A DNA stretch of 28,672 bases from assembly GCA_964569055.1 (NCBI GenBank), contig CAZMSZ010000050.1:1-28672 (forward strand). The letters run 5' to 3'. Below, piece by piece: positions 1-7,905 of this stretch (positions are counted from its first letter, which is position 1; each line of letters starts with the position of its first letter). The stretch comes from JAWLGW01 sp964569055 (lineage in GTDB: Bacteria > Planctomycetota > J058). Made by a program: the position numbers and the translations under genes. A model generated the notes under the pieces. It was not told the DNA's origin, did not search any database, and saw only the letters and a program-made list of their open reading frames with translations.

Positions 1-89
1 TCGGTCTCGGCCTCGGTCTCGGCCTCGGTCTCGGTCTCGGCCTCGGTCTCGGCCTCGGTCTCGGTCTCGGCCTCGGTCTCGGTCTCGGC
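1..89. repeat. Hexanucleotide tandem repeat (GAGACC/GAGGCC on minus strand)
   Basis: The plus strand reads ctcggt and ctcggc hexamers without interruption from the window edge to position 89. The T-type and A-type hexamers are mixed in a pattern close to an 18-30 bp higher-order period. The array lies in frame in the gene starting at 152, so changes in copy number would lengthen or shorten an acidic tract without shifting the frame. The full length is unknown because it continues past the edge. Confidence 0.9.
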
Positions 90-152
90 GTTCACCGACT
101 CGATCTCGCTCTCGATCTCGGCCTCGTCGCCATCGGCGTGCTCCGGCTTCAC
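1..152 (-). CDS. scpB: Probable ScpB N-terminus (partial, runs off left edge) with Glu-Thr/Ala repeat
   Basis: Only the first 50 codons are inside the window. The GTG start at 152 overlaps the scpA stop in a GTGA arrangement, the same junction as smc/scpA. The visible peptide begins MKPEHADGDEAEIESEIES and from codon 22 to the edge is a strict alternation of Glu with Thr or Ala, encoded by GAG-ACC and GAG-GCC hexamers. No winged-helix ScpB sequence is visible yet, so the name rests on operon order (smc-scpA-scpB is a common order) and on the overlap. ScpB would bind ScpA and the SMC heads as the kleisin-associated subunit of condensin. An N-terminal acidic low-complexity tract is not typical of ScpB. 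Alternative: an unrelated acidic protein coupled to scpA. Confidence 0.6.
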   Translation of the reverse strand, partial: MKPEHADGDEAEIESEIESVNAETETEAETETEAETEAETETEAETEAET

Positions 153-1198
153 CGCTCACCTCCCTCGTCGGCCTCGAGCTCGTCCGCCTCGAGCGCCTCC
201 TCGCCGTCCTCCAGCTCCTCTTCGGTCGCGGGCTCGTCCTCGCCGTCGTCTTCTTCGCCCGCCGCGCTCAGCTCGGGCTCGGGGCCGTCCTCGAGCTCGG
301 GCGGCTCCTCGGCGTCGACCCCCGCGCGGATCTCGCCGAAGTAGGGGCCGCGCACCACCCACACCTGGTCGTAGAACACGTCCTGCTCGAGCAGGACCTC
401 CTCGTCCTGGACCAGGAACAGGAGCGCCAGATAGGCGGCCGCGCGCGAGCGGCGCTCGGTGACGAGCGAGGCCAGCTCGACCCGGTCGACCCCGCCGTCC
501 ACGGCCAGGCTCTGCCACAGCGCCAGGCGCACGTCGACGATGTCCTGGTCGAGGTCCTCCTGGTGCGAGGAGCCGACGCACTCGTCGATCGCGATCTCCG
601 CGTCGAAGATCGGCTCGTCGGCCAGCTCGAGCTCCTTCTGCGCCAGCCGGTCGTCGTACTCGCGCAGGGCGAAGATCAGGTCGACCAGGGTCAACCCGCG
701 CGAGCGGACCGGTCGGTCGCGCGGCGCGAGCAGGCCGTCGGGGCCGTCCTCGGGGTAGGCCAGCGGCAGGTCGTCGTCGCGCAGGCGCGAGCCGAGCGGG
801 CCGCCCTCGTCGAGGTCGAGCTCGAGCTCCTCGGCCAGCGTCTGCTGCAGCGCCTGCTCGTAGTCGAGGTGGCGCTGCCGCTCGGCCAGGGCCTTGGCCT
901 TGAGGTGGATCAGCGCCGCCGCGTAGAAGATCAGCCGGGCCACGCGCGAGAGGTCGCGCGCGTCGAGCCGCTCGTCCATGGCGCTCAGGTAGCTGTCGGT
1001 GACGGCGACGATGTCGACGTTCCAGGGGTCGTACTCGCCCTTTTGGGCCAGCTCGAGCAGGAGCCCCAGGCCGGGGTCGGTGCCCAGGCCGACCGCCTCC
1101 TGGACGGCCGCCCCCATGCCGCCCGCCCAGGGCGCGTCGCCGTCGAACGTGGGCTCGTGGTCGAAGGTCAACCCGTCCCCGCGCGCCTCAGCGATCAC
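149..1198 (-). CDS. scpA: Segregation and condensation protein A (ScpA, kleisin)
   Basis: A 349-residue kleisin that would bridge the SMC heads and recruit ScpB. The GTG start at 1198 overlaps the smc stop (GTGA), and an ATG further in (the Met of GGMGAAV, residue 28) is an alternative. The core begins near residue 45: LLLELAQKGEYDPWNVDIV (residues 47-65), followed by VTDSYL and a helix of the type LSRVARLIFYAAALIHLKAKAL. These match the N-terminal SMC-binding domain of ScpA. The DPWNVDIV wording is closer to archaeal-type ScpA than to Bacillus ScpA. The C-terminal winged-helix region (VELASLVTERRSR, LALLFLVQDEEVLL) is present. After that, about 58 residues (292-349) are very rich in Glu and Asp, longer than the family needs. 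The gene is translationally coupled to smc upstream and the scpB candidate downstream. Confidence 0.9.
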   Translation of the reverse strand: MIAEARGDGLTFDHEPTFDGDAPWAGGMGAAVQEAVGLGTDPGLGLLLELAQKGEYDPWNVDIVAVTDSYLSAMDERLDARDLSRVARLIFYAAALIHLKAKALAERQRHLDYEQALQQTLAEELELDLDEGGPLGSRLRDDDLPLAYPEDGPDGLLAPRDRPVRSRGLTLVDLIFALREYDDRLAQKELELADEPIFDAEIAIDECVGSSHQEDLDQDIVDVRLALWQSLAVDGGVDRVELASLVTERRSRAAAYLALLFLVQDEEVLLEQDVFYDQVWVVRGPYFGEIRAGVDAEEPPELEDGPEPELSAAGEEDDGEDEPATEEELEDGEEALEADELEADEGGER

Positions 1199-4100
1199 AG
1201 GGCGGCCTCCGCCGCGCCGGTCGCGACCTCGTCCTGCTCGTCGTCCTCGTCGCCGATCACGTCCTCGATCTCGACGCCGGTGACCTGCGTGCCGAAGCCC
1301 TTGCGCTGGGTCACGCCGATCGTCTGGTGCGAGCGCTCGAGCAGGCAGCGGTGGTGCGAGATCACCACGTACTGCCGCTCGTCGGCCCGCTTGCGGATCG
1401 CCTCGGCCAGGATCTTGGTGTTGACCGCGTCGAGGTCCTTGTCGACCTCGTCGAACACGAACAGCGGCGCCGGGTTGACCTCCTGCAGCGCGAAGATCAG
1501 CGCCAGCGCGGTCAGCGCCCGCTCGCCGCCCGACATGGACTCGAGCCGGCCCAGCTTCTTGCCGCGCGGGCGGACCTTGATCTGGAGCCCGCCCGCGAAC
1601 GGGTCCTTGGGGTCCTCCAGGATCAGCTGCCCCTCGCCGCGCCCCAGCTCGGCGTAGGTGTCGGCGAAGGCGACCCGCACCCGCTCGAACGCCTCGAGGA
1701 AGGCGCTGCGCTTCTTCCCCTCGAGGTCGACGATCCGCTCGCGGATCTGCCGCTTCTCCACCTCGAGCACCTCGAGCTTGTTCTCGAGCTCCTCGTGGCG
1801 CGCGCAGCTCTGGTCGTACTGCTCGATCGCGAGGTGGTTGACCGGGCCCATGCTCCCGATCTTCTGCTCGACCTCGTGGAGGGTCCGCGCGATCCGGCGC
1901 CGCTCGCGCTCGAGGTCGGGGGGCGCCTCCTCGGGTCCGGGCACCTCGACGCCCCGCTCCTCGGCGGCCGCGCGCAGCCCGGCCGCCTTGGCGGCGAGCT
2001 CCTCGGCCTCGCGGGCCAGCGCCGCCAGCCGCTCGGCGAGGTGCTCGACCTCGCGCGCCGCCTCGCGCGCCTTGTCGCGGGCCGCGTCCGAGGCCTCGCG
2101 CGCCGCGTTGCGCCGGCGGGTCAGCTCGGCCAGCTCGGCCGAGAGCTCGGCCAGCGCCCCCTCTCGTTGGGTCAGCTCGACCGCGAGCGCCTCGGCGCGC
2201 GCCTCGAGCTCGGCGGCCGCGGTCTCGAGCTCCCGAGCCCGCCCCTCGGCCTCGGCCAGCGCGCCCTTGGCGGCCTCGAGCCGCAGCTCGGCCGCGCTCC
2301 GCGCGGTGCGCGCCTCCGAGTCCTCCTGGCGCAGGCGCTGCACCTCCTTGCGCAGGGGGATCAGCTGGGCCTCGATCTCGGCCATCTGGCGCTGCTGGGC
2401 CTCGTAGGCCTTGAACGCCTCGGGGTCGTCGAGGAGCTCGATCTCGGCGGTGGCCGCCTCGAGCCGGGCCCGCAGCTCGACCAGGCGCGGGCCGTGCGTC
2501 GTCTGCTCCTCGCGCAGGCGCGCCAGCTCCGCCTCGAGCGTCGCCAGCCGCTCGGCCTTGGGCGCGAGCGACTCCTCCAGGCGGCCCAGCTCGGCCGCCA
2601 GGTTCGCCGAGCGCGCCTCGGCCTCGGCGAGCTGCGCCCGGTGCGCGGCGGCCTCCTCGGCCACGCTCGCCAGCTCGCCCTCCGCCTCGCGCAGGCGGTC
2701 GCGCGCGGCGGCCCGCTGCTTCTCCAGCTCCTCGAGCGCGCGCCGCTTTTCGCCGGCCAGCTCCATGGCCCGGGCCGCGGCCGCCAGCAGGCCGCCGTGG
2801 CCGGCCCGGCTCCCGCCCGACATGATCGCGTTCTTCTCGATCAGGTCGCCGTCGAGCGTGACCATGCGGTACTGCCCGATCAGCGGCTTGGCGTCCTCGA
2901 GCGTCTCGACCACCAGCGTGTCGCCGAACACCGTGCTCAGGACCGCGTCGTAGCGGCGGTCGGCGCTGACGAGGTCGATCGCGAACCCGACGACCGCCCC
3001 GCCGCGCGGCTTGGCGCCGGGGCGGCCGCGCGAGCGGACCTTGCTGAGCGGCGCGAACGAGAGCCGCCCGGCGCGGGTGCGCTTGAGCAGCGCGATCGCC
3101 CGCGAGGCCACGTGCTCGTCGTCGACGACCACGTAGTTGAGGCGGCCGCCGGCCGCCGCCTCGAGCGCGTCGGCGTAGCGCGGCTCGAACCGGACCAGGT
3201 TCGCGACCGGCCCGTGCACGCCCGCGAGCTTCGCGTCGGCCAGGGCCGCCATGGCGCGCCCGCCGCCCATGGTGTGGGCCTGCTCGCGCACCGCCTCGGC
3301 CGCGGCCAGCTCCTGCTGCGCCCGGCCGAGCTTGCTCCCGATCGCCTCCAGCCCGCTGCGCAGGTTGTCGACCTGCTGCGCCAGCCGGCGGCGCCGCTCG
3401 TCGAGCTTGGCGCTGGCCTCGCGCCGCTCGCGGTAGAGCTGCGCCGCGGCCGCCGCCTCGCGGTGGGCGGCCTCGCGCCGCGCGCTCCCCTCGGCCACCG
3501 CGCCGCCGAGCAGGCCGACCTCCGCCTCGCCGCGGGTGAACCGCTCGCCGTGCTCGCGCTCGCGCGCCACGAGCTGGGCCTCCTCGGAGCGCAGCGCCTC
3601 GACCTCCTGGCGGAGCTGCCGGATCCGGTCGGCCTTCTCGATCCGGTCGCGGGTCCCCTGCTGCATGCCGGTGCCGGCCGCCTCCAGCCGCGCGTTGAGC
3701 TGCTCGAGCAGCGCGAGCTTCTCCTCGAGGGCGCCCTGCACGTCGCCGCACAGCCCCTCGGCCGCGCGCAGCGCCCGCTCGGCGTCGGCCGCCGCCGCCG
3801 CCAGCACGGGGCGCTTCTTGGCCTGCTCCGCCTTGGCCGCCTGCGTGTCGCGCGCCTTCTCGCGCGTCCCCTCCAGGCGCGCCCGCAGGGCCTCGACCGC
3901 GCGGAAGGCCTGCATGCGCTCGCCCTCGCCCTTGGTCGCCAGCTCGGCCTCGAGCGCCTCGAGGGCGCTGCGCGCCGCGGCCGCCTCGGCCTCGAGCGCG
4001 GCGCGCGCCTTCTCGGCCCGCGCCTTGGCCTGCTCGGTCTCGCCGATCGCGCGCCGCTTGGCGAGCGCGGCCACCTCGGCCTCGGTCACCTCGAGGACCA

Positions 4101-4887
4101 CGACGTCCTCCTCGAGCCGCTGCTTGCGCGCGGTCAGCTCCGCGAACGCCAGCGCCTGGTCGCGCTCCTTCTTGAGCTGCTCGAGGCGCGAGCCCAGCTC
4201 GGTCAGGATCAGGCGGGTGTCGTCGGTCAGCCGGTCCGACGCCGCGAGCTCCTCGTGGGCCAGGCCGATCCGGCGGTCGAACTCCTTGGCGCCCGCCAGC
4301 TCGTCGAGCACCTGCCGGCGCGCCACGCCGCCCAGCTCGGTCAGGCGGATCACGTCGTTCTGGAGCACGAAGTTCTGCCCGCCCACGGGCAGCCCGAGGT
4401 GGCGGATCACGTCGCGCAGGTCGGCCAGCCGGATCGAGTTGCGGTTGAGCTCGTAGCGGATCTCGTTCCCCTTCTGCCGCCGCCGCACCGAGCGCGCGAC
4501 CTCGACCACGTGCTCGACCGGGCCGCTCCGCCCGCGGAACACGCACTCCATCTCGAGCGCGACCCGCGCCCGCGGCTTGGTGCCGAGATACGAGATCAGG
4601 TCGGACAGCTTCTCCGCCCGCATGGTCTTGCTCGAGGAGACCGCGAGCACGAACTGCAGCGCGTCGATCAGGTTCGACTTGCCCGAGCCGTTGGGGCCCG
4701 AGACGGTGGTGAACCCGTCGCGAATCGGGATCCGCGTCCGCCGCGGGAACGACTTGAAGTTGTCCAGGATCAGCGCCCGCACCCGGACGCTCAGCGGCTT
4801 GCCCAGCTCGGCCAAGCGAGCCAGGGTCAACGAGCTGTCGACGCGCGGCTCGGTCGATTCGGCGACCGACGTCGTCTCTTCCGCCAT
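1195..4887 (-). CDS. smc: Chromosome partition ATPase SMC
   Basis: A 1230-residue SMC. Walker A GPNGSGKSN is at about 64-72. A Q-loop-like segment NFVLQNDVIRLTEL (172-185) and LDELAGAKEFD (194-204) follow. Long coiled coils flank a hinge at about 555-690, containing GVHGPVANLVRFEPRY and ending in LDGDLIEKNAIMSGGSR. The ABC signature MSGGERALTALAL starts at 1118 and Walker B is LFVFDEVDKDLD (1142-1153). The ATG at 4887 is preferred because GGGGGAG lies just upstream, and Met codons at 4920 and 4917 lack such a site. The LDELAGxxEFD and ERSHQTIGVTQRKGFGTQVTG segments resemble archaeal and cyanobacterial SMC rather than the Bacillus type (from memory of the families). About 30 residues precede the usual start of the head domain. 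Function: ATP-dependent chromosome organisation with ScpA and ScpB encoded downstream. Confidence 0.97.
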   Translation of the reverse strand: MAEETTSVAESTEPRVDSSLTLARLAELGKPLSVRVRALILDNFKSFPRRTRIPIRDGFTTVSGPNGSGKSNLIDALQFVLAVSSSKTMRAEKLSDLISYLGTKPRARVALEMECVFRGRSGPVEHVVEVARSVRRRQKGNEIRYELNRNSIRLADLRDVIRHLGLPVGGQNFVLQNDVIRLTELGGVARRQVLDELAGAKEFDRRIGLAHEELAASDRLTDDTRLILTELGSRLEQLKKERDQALAFAELTARKQRLEEDVVVLEVTEAEVAALAKRRAIGETEQAKARAEKARAALEAEAAAARSALEALEAELATKGEGERMQAFRAVEALRARLEGTREKARDTQAAKAEQAKKRPVLAAAAADAERALRAAEGLCGDVQGALEEKLALLEQLNARLEAAGTGMQQGTRDRIEKADRIRQLRQEVEALRSEEAQLVAREREHGERFTRGEAEVGLLGGAVAEGSARREAAHREAAAAAQLYRERREASAKLDERRRRLAQQVDNLRSGLEAIGSKLGRAQQELAAAEAVREQAHTMGGGRAMAALADAKLAGVHGPVANLVRFEPRYADALEAAAGGRLNYVVVDDEHVASRAIALLKRTRAGRLSFAPLSKVRSRGRPGAKPRGGAVVGFAIDLVSADRRYDAVLSTVFGDTLVVETLEDAKPLIGQYRMVTLDGDLIEKNAIMSGGSRAGHGGLLAAAARAMELAGEKRRALEELEKQRAAARDRLREAEGELASVAEEAAAHRAQLAEAEARSANLAAELGRLEESLAPKAERLATLEAELARLREEQTTHGPRLVELRARLEAATAEIELLDDPEAFKAYEAQQRQMAEIEAQLIPLRKEVQRLRQEDSEARTARSAAELRLEAAKGALAEAEGRARELETAAAELEARAEALAVELTQREGALAELSAELAELTRRRNAAREASDAARDKAREAAREVEHLAERLAALAREAEELAAKAAGLRAAAEERGVEVPGPEEAPPDLERERRRIARTLHEVEQKIGSMGPVNHLAIEQYDQSCARHEELENKLEVLEVEKRQIRERIVDLEGKKRSAFLEAFERVRVAFADTYAELGRGEGQLILEDPKDPFAGGLQIKVRPRGKKLGRLESMSGGERALTALALIFALQEVNPAPLFVFDEVDKDLDAVNTKILAEAIRKRADERQYVVISHHRCLLERSHQTIGVTQRKGFGTQVTGVEIEDVIGDEDDEQDEVATGAAEAAL

Positions 4888-5189
4888 TCGCTCCCCCTTA
4901 GGAGGGTCGCCCTGCATCACGCTGCGACCCGGTCTGCTTCGGGGCTCATCGGCAGGTTTGGAGGAAATCTTGGGATCATGTCGGCCGGTGCCCGCCTGAT
5001 CTCAGGGCCTCGCGACGATAGCGACCGGCACCGACAAGCCCGGCAAGGGTTTAGGCGCGCGCTGGCCCACAGGCGCGCGTAGGCGGGCAGGGACGGGGAA
5101 GCCGCCACCTAAGCCCAAATGCGGCAAGGCCCGCCGGAGGGCGGGCCTTGCTGACGCGGCGCGTTGTGGAGCTTGTGGAGAGGGCGCCC
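4888..5189. other. Intergenic region between smc and the secreted-protein gene
   Basis: About 300 bases upstream of smc and downstream of the gene ending at 5190 (both minus strand). It holds a strong hairpin at 5124-5151, a short repeat of the type taggcgcgcg/aggcgcgcgtagg around 5053-5083, and presumably the smc promoter, which I could not locate. A possible minus-strand frame at 4917-5108 has no recognisable content and was not called. Confidence 0.6.
5124..5151 (-). terminator. Perfect 12-bp GC-rich hairpin, likely terminator
   Basis: The sequence forms a perfect 12-bp stem (GCAAGGCCCGCC pairing with GGCGGGCCTTGC) around a GGAG loop. It lies about 40 bases after the stop codon of the minus-strand gene 5190-7196. 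There is no clean T-run, only a GCATTTGGG stretch after the stem on the minus strand. Transcription termination is therefore likely but not certain. Confidence 0.65.
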
Positions 5190-7196
5190 CTAGAACGGCA
5201 CCCCGTTGTAGCGAGCGATCCAGTACGGCTGGACCAGGTCGAGGCCGGTGCTCTCCAGATACGGGTCGCCCTGGCCGGCGCCGGGGTAGGGCTTGAAGGG
5301 GGACCGCTGCCACAGCGAGTCGTCCTCGGGCGCGCGCAGCTCGGGGTCGAGCGGCTCGGAGGGGATCGTCAGCGTCTGGGCGCCGACCTGCGCCCCCTGC
5401 CCGTGGGCGAGCGGGAGCGTGATCGTGACCCACTGGATCCCCGACAGGTCGAGGTTGCTCGGCGCGATCTTCCGGTGCGGCCGGGTCACGAACCGAGCCA
5501 GCGCCTCGCGCACGGGCCCGCGGTAGATCGAGGCGTCGCCCGGCACGATCGCGAGGTGCATGGCGTCGAACAGGGCGTTCTTGTGGTTGCGCACCCCCCG
5601 CCGCATGATCAGGTAGGCGCGCATCGTCGCCTGCCACCGCGCGGCGTCGGTCTCCAGCCGGAAGTAGGTGGAGTAGGTGGCGTGCGACAGCACGTAGGCG
5701 AAGTAGTCGGAGAGGTCGAACGTCCCGGTCCACTCGGCCAGCCAGGCCAGCTCCACCAGGGGGCCCCAGCGGCGCAGCTCGCGGTCGAACGAGGGCGGGT
5801 CGACCCGCTGCCCGGCCAGGAGGAACGTCACCTTCTGCACCGGGACCCCCAGCCAGAAGGTGGGGAACGTGCGCGGGCTGGCGCCGTCGAACGGGTCGCG
5901 GTCCTCGTCGACGATGAAGTCCTTGGCCACGAGGTAGCGGACCATGAGCTTCACGATCCGCGCGCACTCGGCCCGGACCCCCGGCTCGGAGACCAGGTCG
6001 TGGGCGGCCATCAGGCCGTAGATCCCCTCCAGGAACACGTCGCGCGACACGCCGCTGTCGCCGTTGGTCCCGACCCACGTCTCGCCGCGGATCGTGCGGC
6101 GCAGCAGGCGCGAGGGGTGGGCGTAGGAGGCGATCTTGCGCCCCATGAACGAGCTCTCCGGCGCCACCACCCGGGCCATGAGGCCGGTGTCCCCGTGGAT
6201 CGCCAGGCAGTCGCCGAGCGCGCGCAGGGCCAGGCGCACGTTGTCGAGCGCGGCCGGCTCGCCGGTCACCGCGTAGCGAGCGGCCTGCGAGGCGAGGTAG
6301 TGGGCCGTGAAGGCCGACGAGTCGCCGCCGTCGCCGTGCGGCTCGGCGTTGCCGGGGTTGCCCCCGCCGCCCGGCCCGTAGGCCTGCGCCCAGCTCTCGT
6401 CGTGGACCGGGCGGTCCATGCGGAGCGGGTGAATGATCCCGTGCGGCAGGTGCTTCGCGCGGATCTTGCGGTCCACCCCCTCGACGACGCCCGGCACGAT
6501 CGAGGCGGCGCCCGTGTCGGCCAGGAGCGGCGCGTGCTCGGCCGGGATCGGCGGCGGGAGCGCGGCCTCCAGCGCGCGCAGCTGCGGCGCCATGTCCTCC
6601 AGCGCGTCCTTCAGCGCCTTCTTGGCGAAGTGCTGCGCGAAGGGCGCGGCGATCCGCGCCAGCACGTCGCGGAACAACCCCTTGGCCCGCAGGTCGATGT
6701 CGAACCCGTAGCGCGGGTCGCCCGTGCGCCGGACCCGCGGGCGGGTGGGGTCGGTGTGGTCGAAGGTGGCGTCGGCCTCGAGCCACAGCTTCTCGATCCG
6801 GATCGTGAGCGGGAAGCGCTGGTACTGCCACGCCCAGAAGGCGCGGAACTTGACCAGCACGTCGACCTCCACCTCGATCTTCCAGGTGCCCTGCACGGGG
6901 AGGCGCATGGCGATCCGGTCGCGCGACAGCGCGGTCAGGCCCGGCGCGCGCCCGACGTCGAGGTCGATCCGATTGAGGCCCTTGATCGTGACCTCGACCT
7001 TCTTCTCCTTGTATTCGGTGCCCACGAACCTGGCGGCCTCCGCGTGGAGCCGCTGCACGAGCGCGGGGCGCAGCCGGTCGTAGACCGACTGGACCTCGTG
7101 GTTGAACCCGACGATCGCGGGGCTCTGCGCCGAGGCCGTGCCCGCGAACGACGAGACGAGCAGGAGGACGAGCGACGCTGCGCGGTGGTGGTTCAT
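5190..7196 (-). CDS. Secreted protein of unknown function, probable alpha/alpha-toroid middle domain
   Basis: A 668-residue protein starting at the ATG at 7196 (MNHHRAASLVLLLVSSFAG), followed by a signal peptide with a likely cleavage after TASA (about residue 23). The frame stays open further upstream, but that part is repeat DNA and an N gap. Residues 25-200 are rich in beta-type charged sequence (KKVEVTIKGLNRIDLDVG, TWKIEVEVDVLVKF). Residues 290-560 are helical with tryptophan and tyrosine pairs (FTAHYLASQAARYAVTG, SRDVFLEGIYGLMAAHDLV), resembling six-hairpin glycosidase-like toroids. It ends with LDLVQPYWIARYNGVPF, an ending I associate with uncharacterised secreted proteins of planctomycetes and relatives. 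I recognise no catalytic motif. A periplasmic or exported enzyme acting on polysaccharide is possible, but this is inference from the fold-like pattern only. Confidence 0.75.
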   Translation of the reverse strand: MNHHRAASLVLLLVSSFAGTASAQSPAIVGFNHEVQSVYDRLRPALVQRLHAEAARFVGTEYKEKKVEVTIKGLNRIDLDVGRAPGLTALSRDRIAMRLPVQGTWKIEVEVDVLVKFRAFWAWQYQRFPLTIRIEKLWLEADATFDHTDPTRPRVRRTGDPRYGFDIDLRAKGLFRDVLARIAAPFAQHFAKKALKDALEDMAPQLRALEAALPPPIPAEHAPLLADTGAASIVPGVVEGVDRKIRAKHLPHGIIHPLRMDRPVHDESWAQAYGPGGGGNPGNAEPHGDGGDSSAFTAHYLASQAARYAVTGEPAALDNVRLALRALGDCLAIHGDTGLMARVVAPESSFMGRKIASYAHPSRLLRRTIRGETWVGTNGDSGVSRDVFLEGIYGLMAAHDLVSEPGVRAECARIVKLMVRYLVAKDFIVDEDRDPFDGASPRTFPTFWLGVPVQKVTFLLAGQRVDPPSFDRELRRWGPLVELAWLAEWTGTFDLSDYFAYVLSHATYSTYFRLETDAARWQATMRAYLIMRRGVRNHKNALFDAMHLAIVPGDASIYRGPVREALARFVTRPHRKIAPSNLDLSGIQWVTITLPLAHGQGAQVGAQTLTIPSEPLDPELRAPEDDSLWQRSPFKPYPGAGQGDPYLESTGLDLVQPYWIARYNGVPF

Positions 7197-7335
7197 GGCC
7201 GCGCGCAGAACGAACGTCGGGCCGACCGCGCACGGGTGCAAATCCTGCGCGGAGCGCGCCAGTATCCGCCACGTTTCGGCCGAACCGCGCTTCATGCCCC
7301 GAATCGCGCGAGACGAGCCGACGTAGCCCTCGATC

Positions 7336-7418
7336 GCCTCGTCCCGCGAGAAGAAAAGGAGGCTTCGTCGCGCGAAAGAAAAGAGCGCTTCGTCGCGTAC
7401 GCGAGAAGAAAAGAGAGC
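7336..7418. repeat. Three imperfect direct repeats of about 25-32 bp
   Basis: Units start at about 7336, 7362 and 7387. Each has the pattern GCYTCGTCSCG, then GCGARAGAAAAG, then a purine tail. The third has a few extra bases (TACGC). The purine-rich AGAAAAG cores stand out from the GC-rich surroundings. Confidence 0.7.
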
Positions 7419-7465
7419 ACCGCGGAGCCGAGGTGAGCGCGGCCTCGCGCGCGGAGTGGGGAACC

Positions 7466-7733
7466 CAGCGACAGCTCTTTCCCTGGCATCCTCGGCCGTC
7501 ATTCGCGAAGGAGTGGGACNNNNNNNNNNNNNNNNNNNNNNNNNNNNNNNNNNNNNNNNNNNNNNNNNNNNNNNNNNNNNNNNNNNNNNNNNNNNNNNNN
7601 NNNNNNNNNNNNNNNNNNNGGCCGTCATTCGCGAAGGAGTGGGGCTCCAGCGACAGCTCTCCCTTGGCGTCCTTGGCGCTCTTGGCGGTCGATTTCTCAC
7701 GCGAAGGAGTGGCCCCGATCCAGCGACAGCTCT
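7466..7733. repeat. Composite repeat interrupted by the gap (period about 70-73 bp)
   Basis: CAGCGACAGCTCT occurs at 7466-7478, 7648-7660 and 7721-7733. GCGAAGGAGTGG occurs at 7505-7516, 7631-7642 and 7701-7712. A 24-bp block beginning GGCCGTCATTCGCGAAGG is identical at 7494-7517 and 7620-7643, directly flanking the Ns. The gap therefore most likely lies inside an unresolved tandem array. Confidence 0.85.
7520..7619. other. Assembly gap (100 N)
   Basis: Exactly 100 unknown bases, the conventional placeholder for a gap of unknown size. It is bounded by near-identical sequence on both sides. Confidence 1.
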
Positions 7734-7737
7734 TCTC

Positions 7738-7831
7738 TTCCTTGGCGGTCTCGGACCACTCTTCCTTGGCGGTCTCGGACCACTCTTCCTCGGCGGTCTC
7801 GGACCACTCTTCCTTGGCGGTCTCGGACCAC
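7738..7831. repeat. Four tandem 24-bp direct repeats
   Basis: Units start at 7738, 7762, 7786 and 7810. Each reads TTCCTTGGCGGTCTCGGACC followed by ACTC. The third has a C for a T, and the last loses its final two bases. They are head to tail without spacers, so this is not a CRISPR array. The GGCGGTC core also occurs in the preceding stretch (CTTGGCGTCCTTGGCGCTCTTGGCGGTC), which suggests expansion from one ancestral unit. Confidence 0.95.
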
Positions 7832-7905
7832 GCCCAGCCGCCCCGCCGCTCACGCCACCGATCGCGTCGCGCTCATGTAGGCTCTCCGCCTCGCGGGAGG
7901 GCGGC

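Larger units (their letters stand above)
7197..7905. other. Repeat-rich intergenic region with assembly gap
   Basis: About 700 bases between the divergent secreted-protein gene and purL. It holds three imperfect AAGAAAAG-type repeats (7336-7418), three copies of a composite CAGCGACAGCTCT/GCGAAGGAGTGG repeat, a 100-N gap (7520-7619), and four 24-bp direct repeats (7738-7831). The promoters of both flanking genes must lie here or in the gap. Open frames through this stretch cross the Ns and show only low-complexity translation, so no gene is called. Confidence 0.8.

Noticed and set aside
1327..5082. A 1251-codon plus-strand frame opposite smc
   Set aside because: It is antisense to a clear SMC protein and its translation is low-complexity Leu/Arg/Gly, typical of reverse frames in GC-rich DNA.
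4917..5108. 63-codon minus-strand frame upstream of smc
   Set aside because: No ribosome binding site, no recognisable sequence, and it overlaps the likely promoter of smc.
7738..7831. Possible CRISPR array from regularly spaced 24-bp repeats
   Set aside because: The units abut without spacers and there are no cas genes nearby. It is a simple tandem repeat.
7456..7905. Extension of the purL frame upstream through the gap
   Set aside because: It crosses 100 Ns of nominal length and then translates the 24-bp repeats. The ATG at 7906 has its own GGGAGGG site and matches the PurS-like start.
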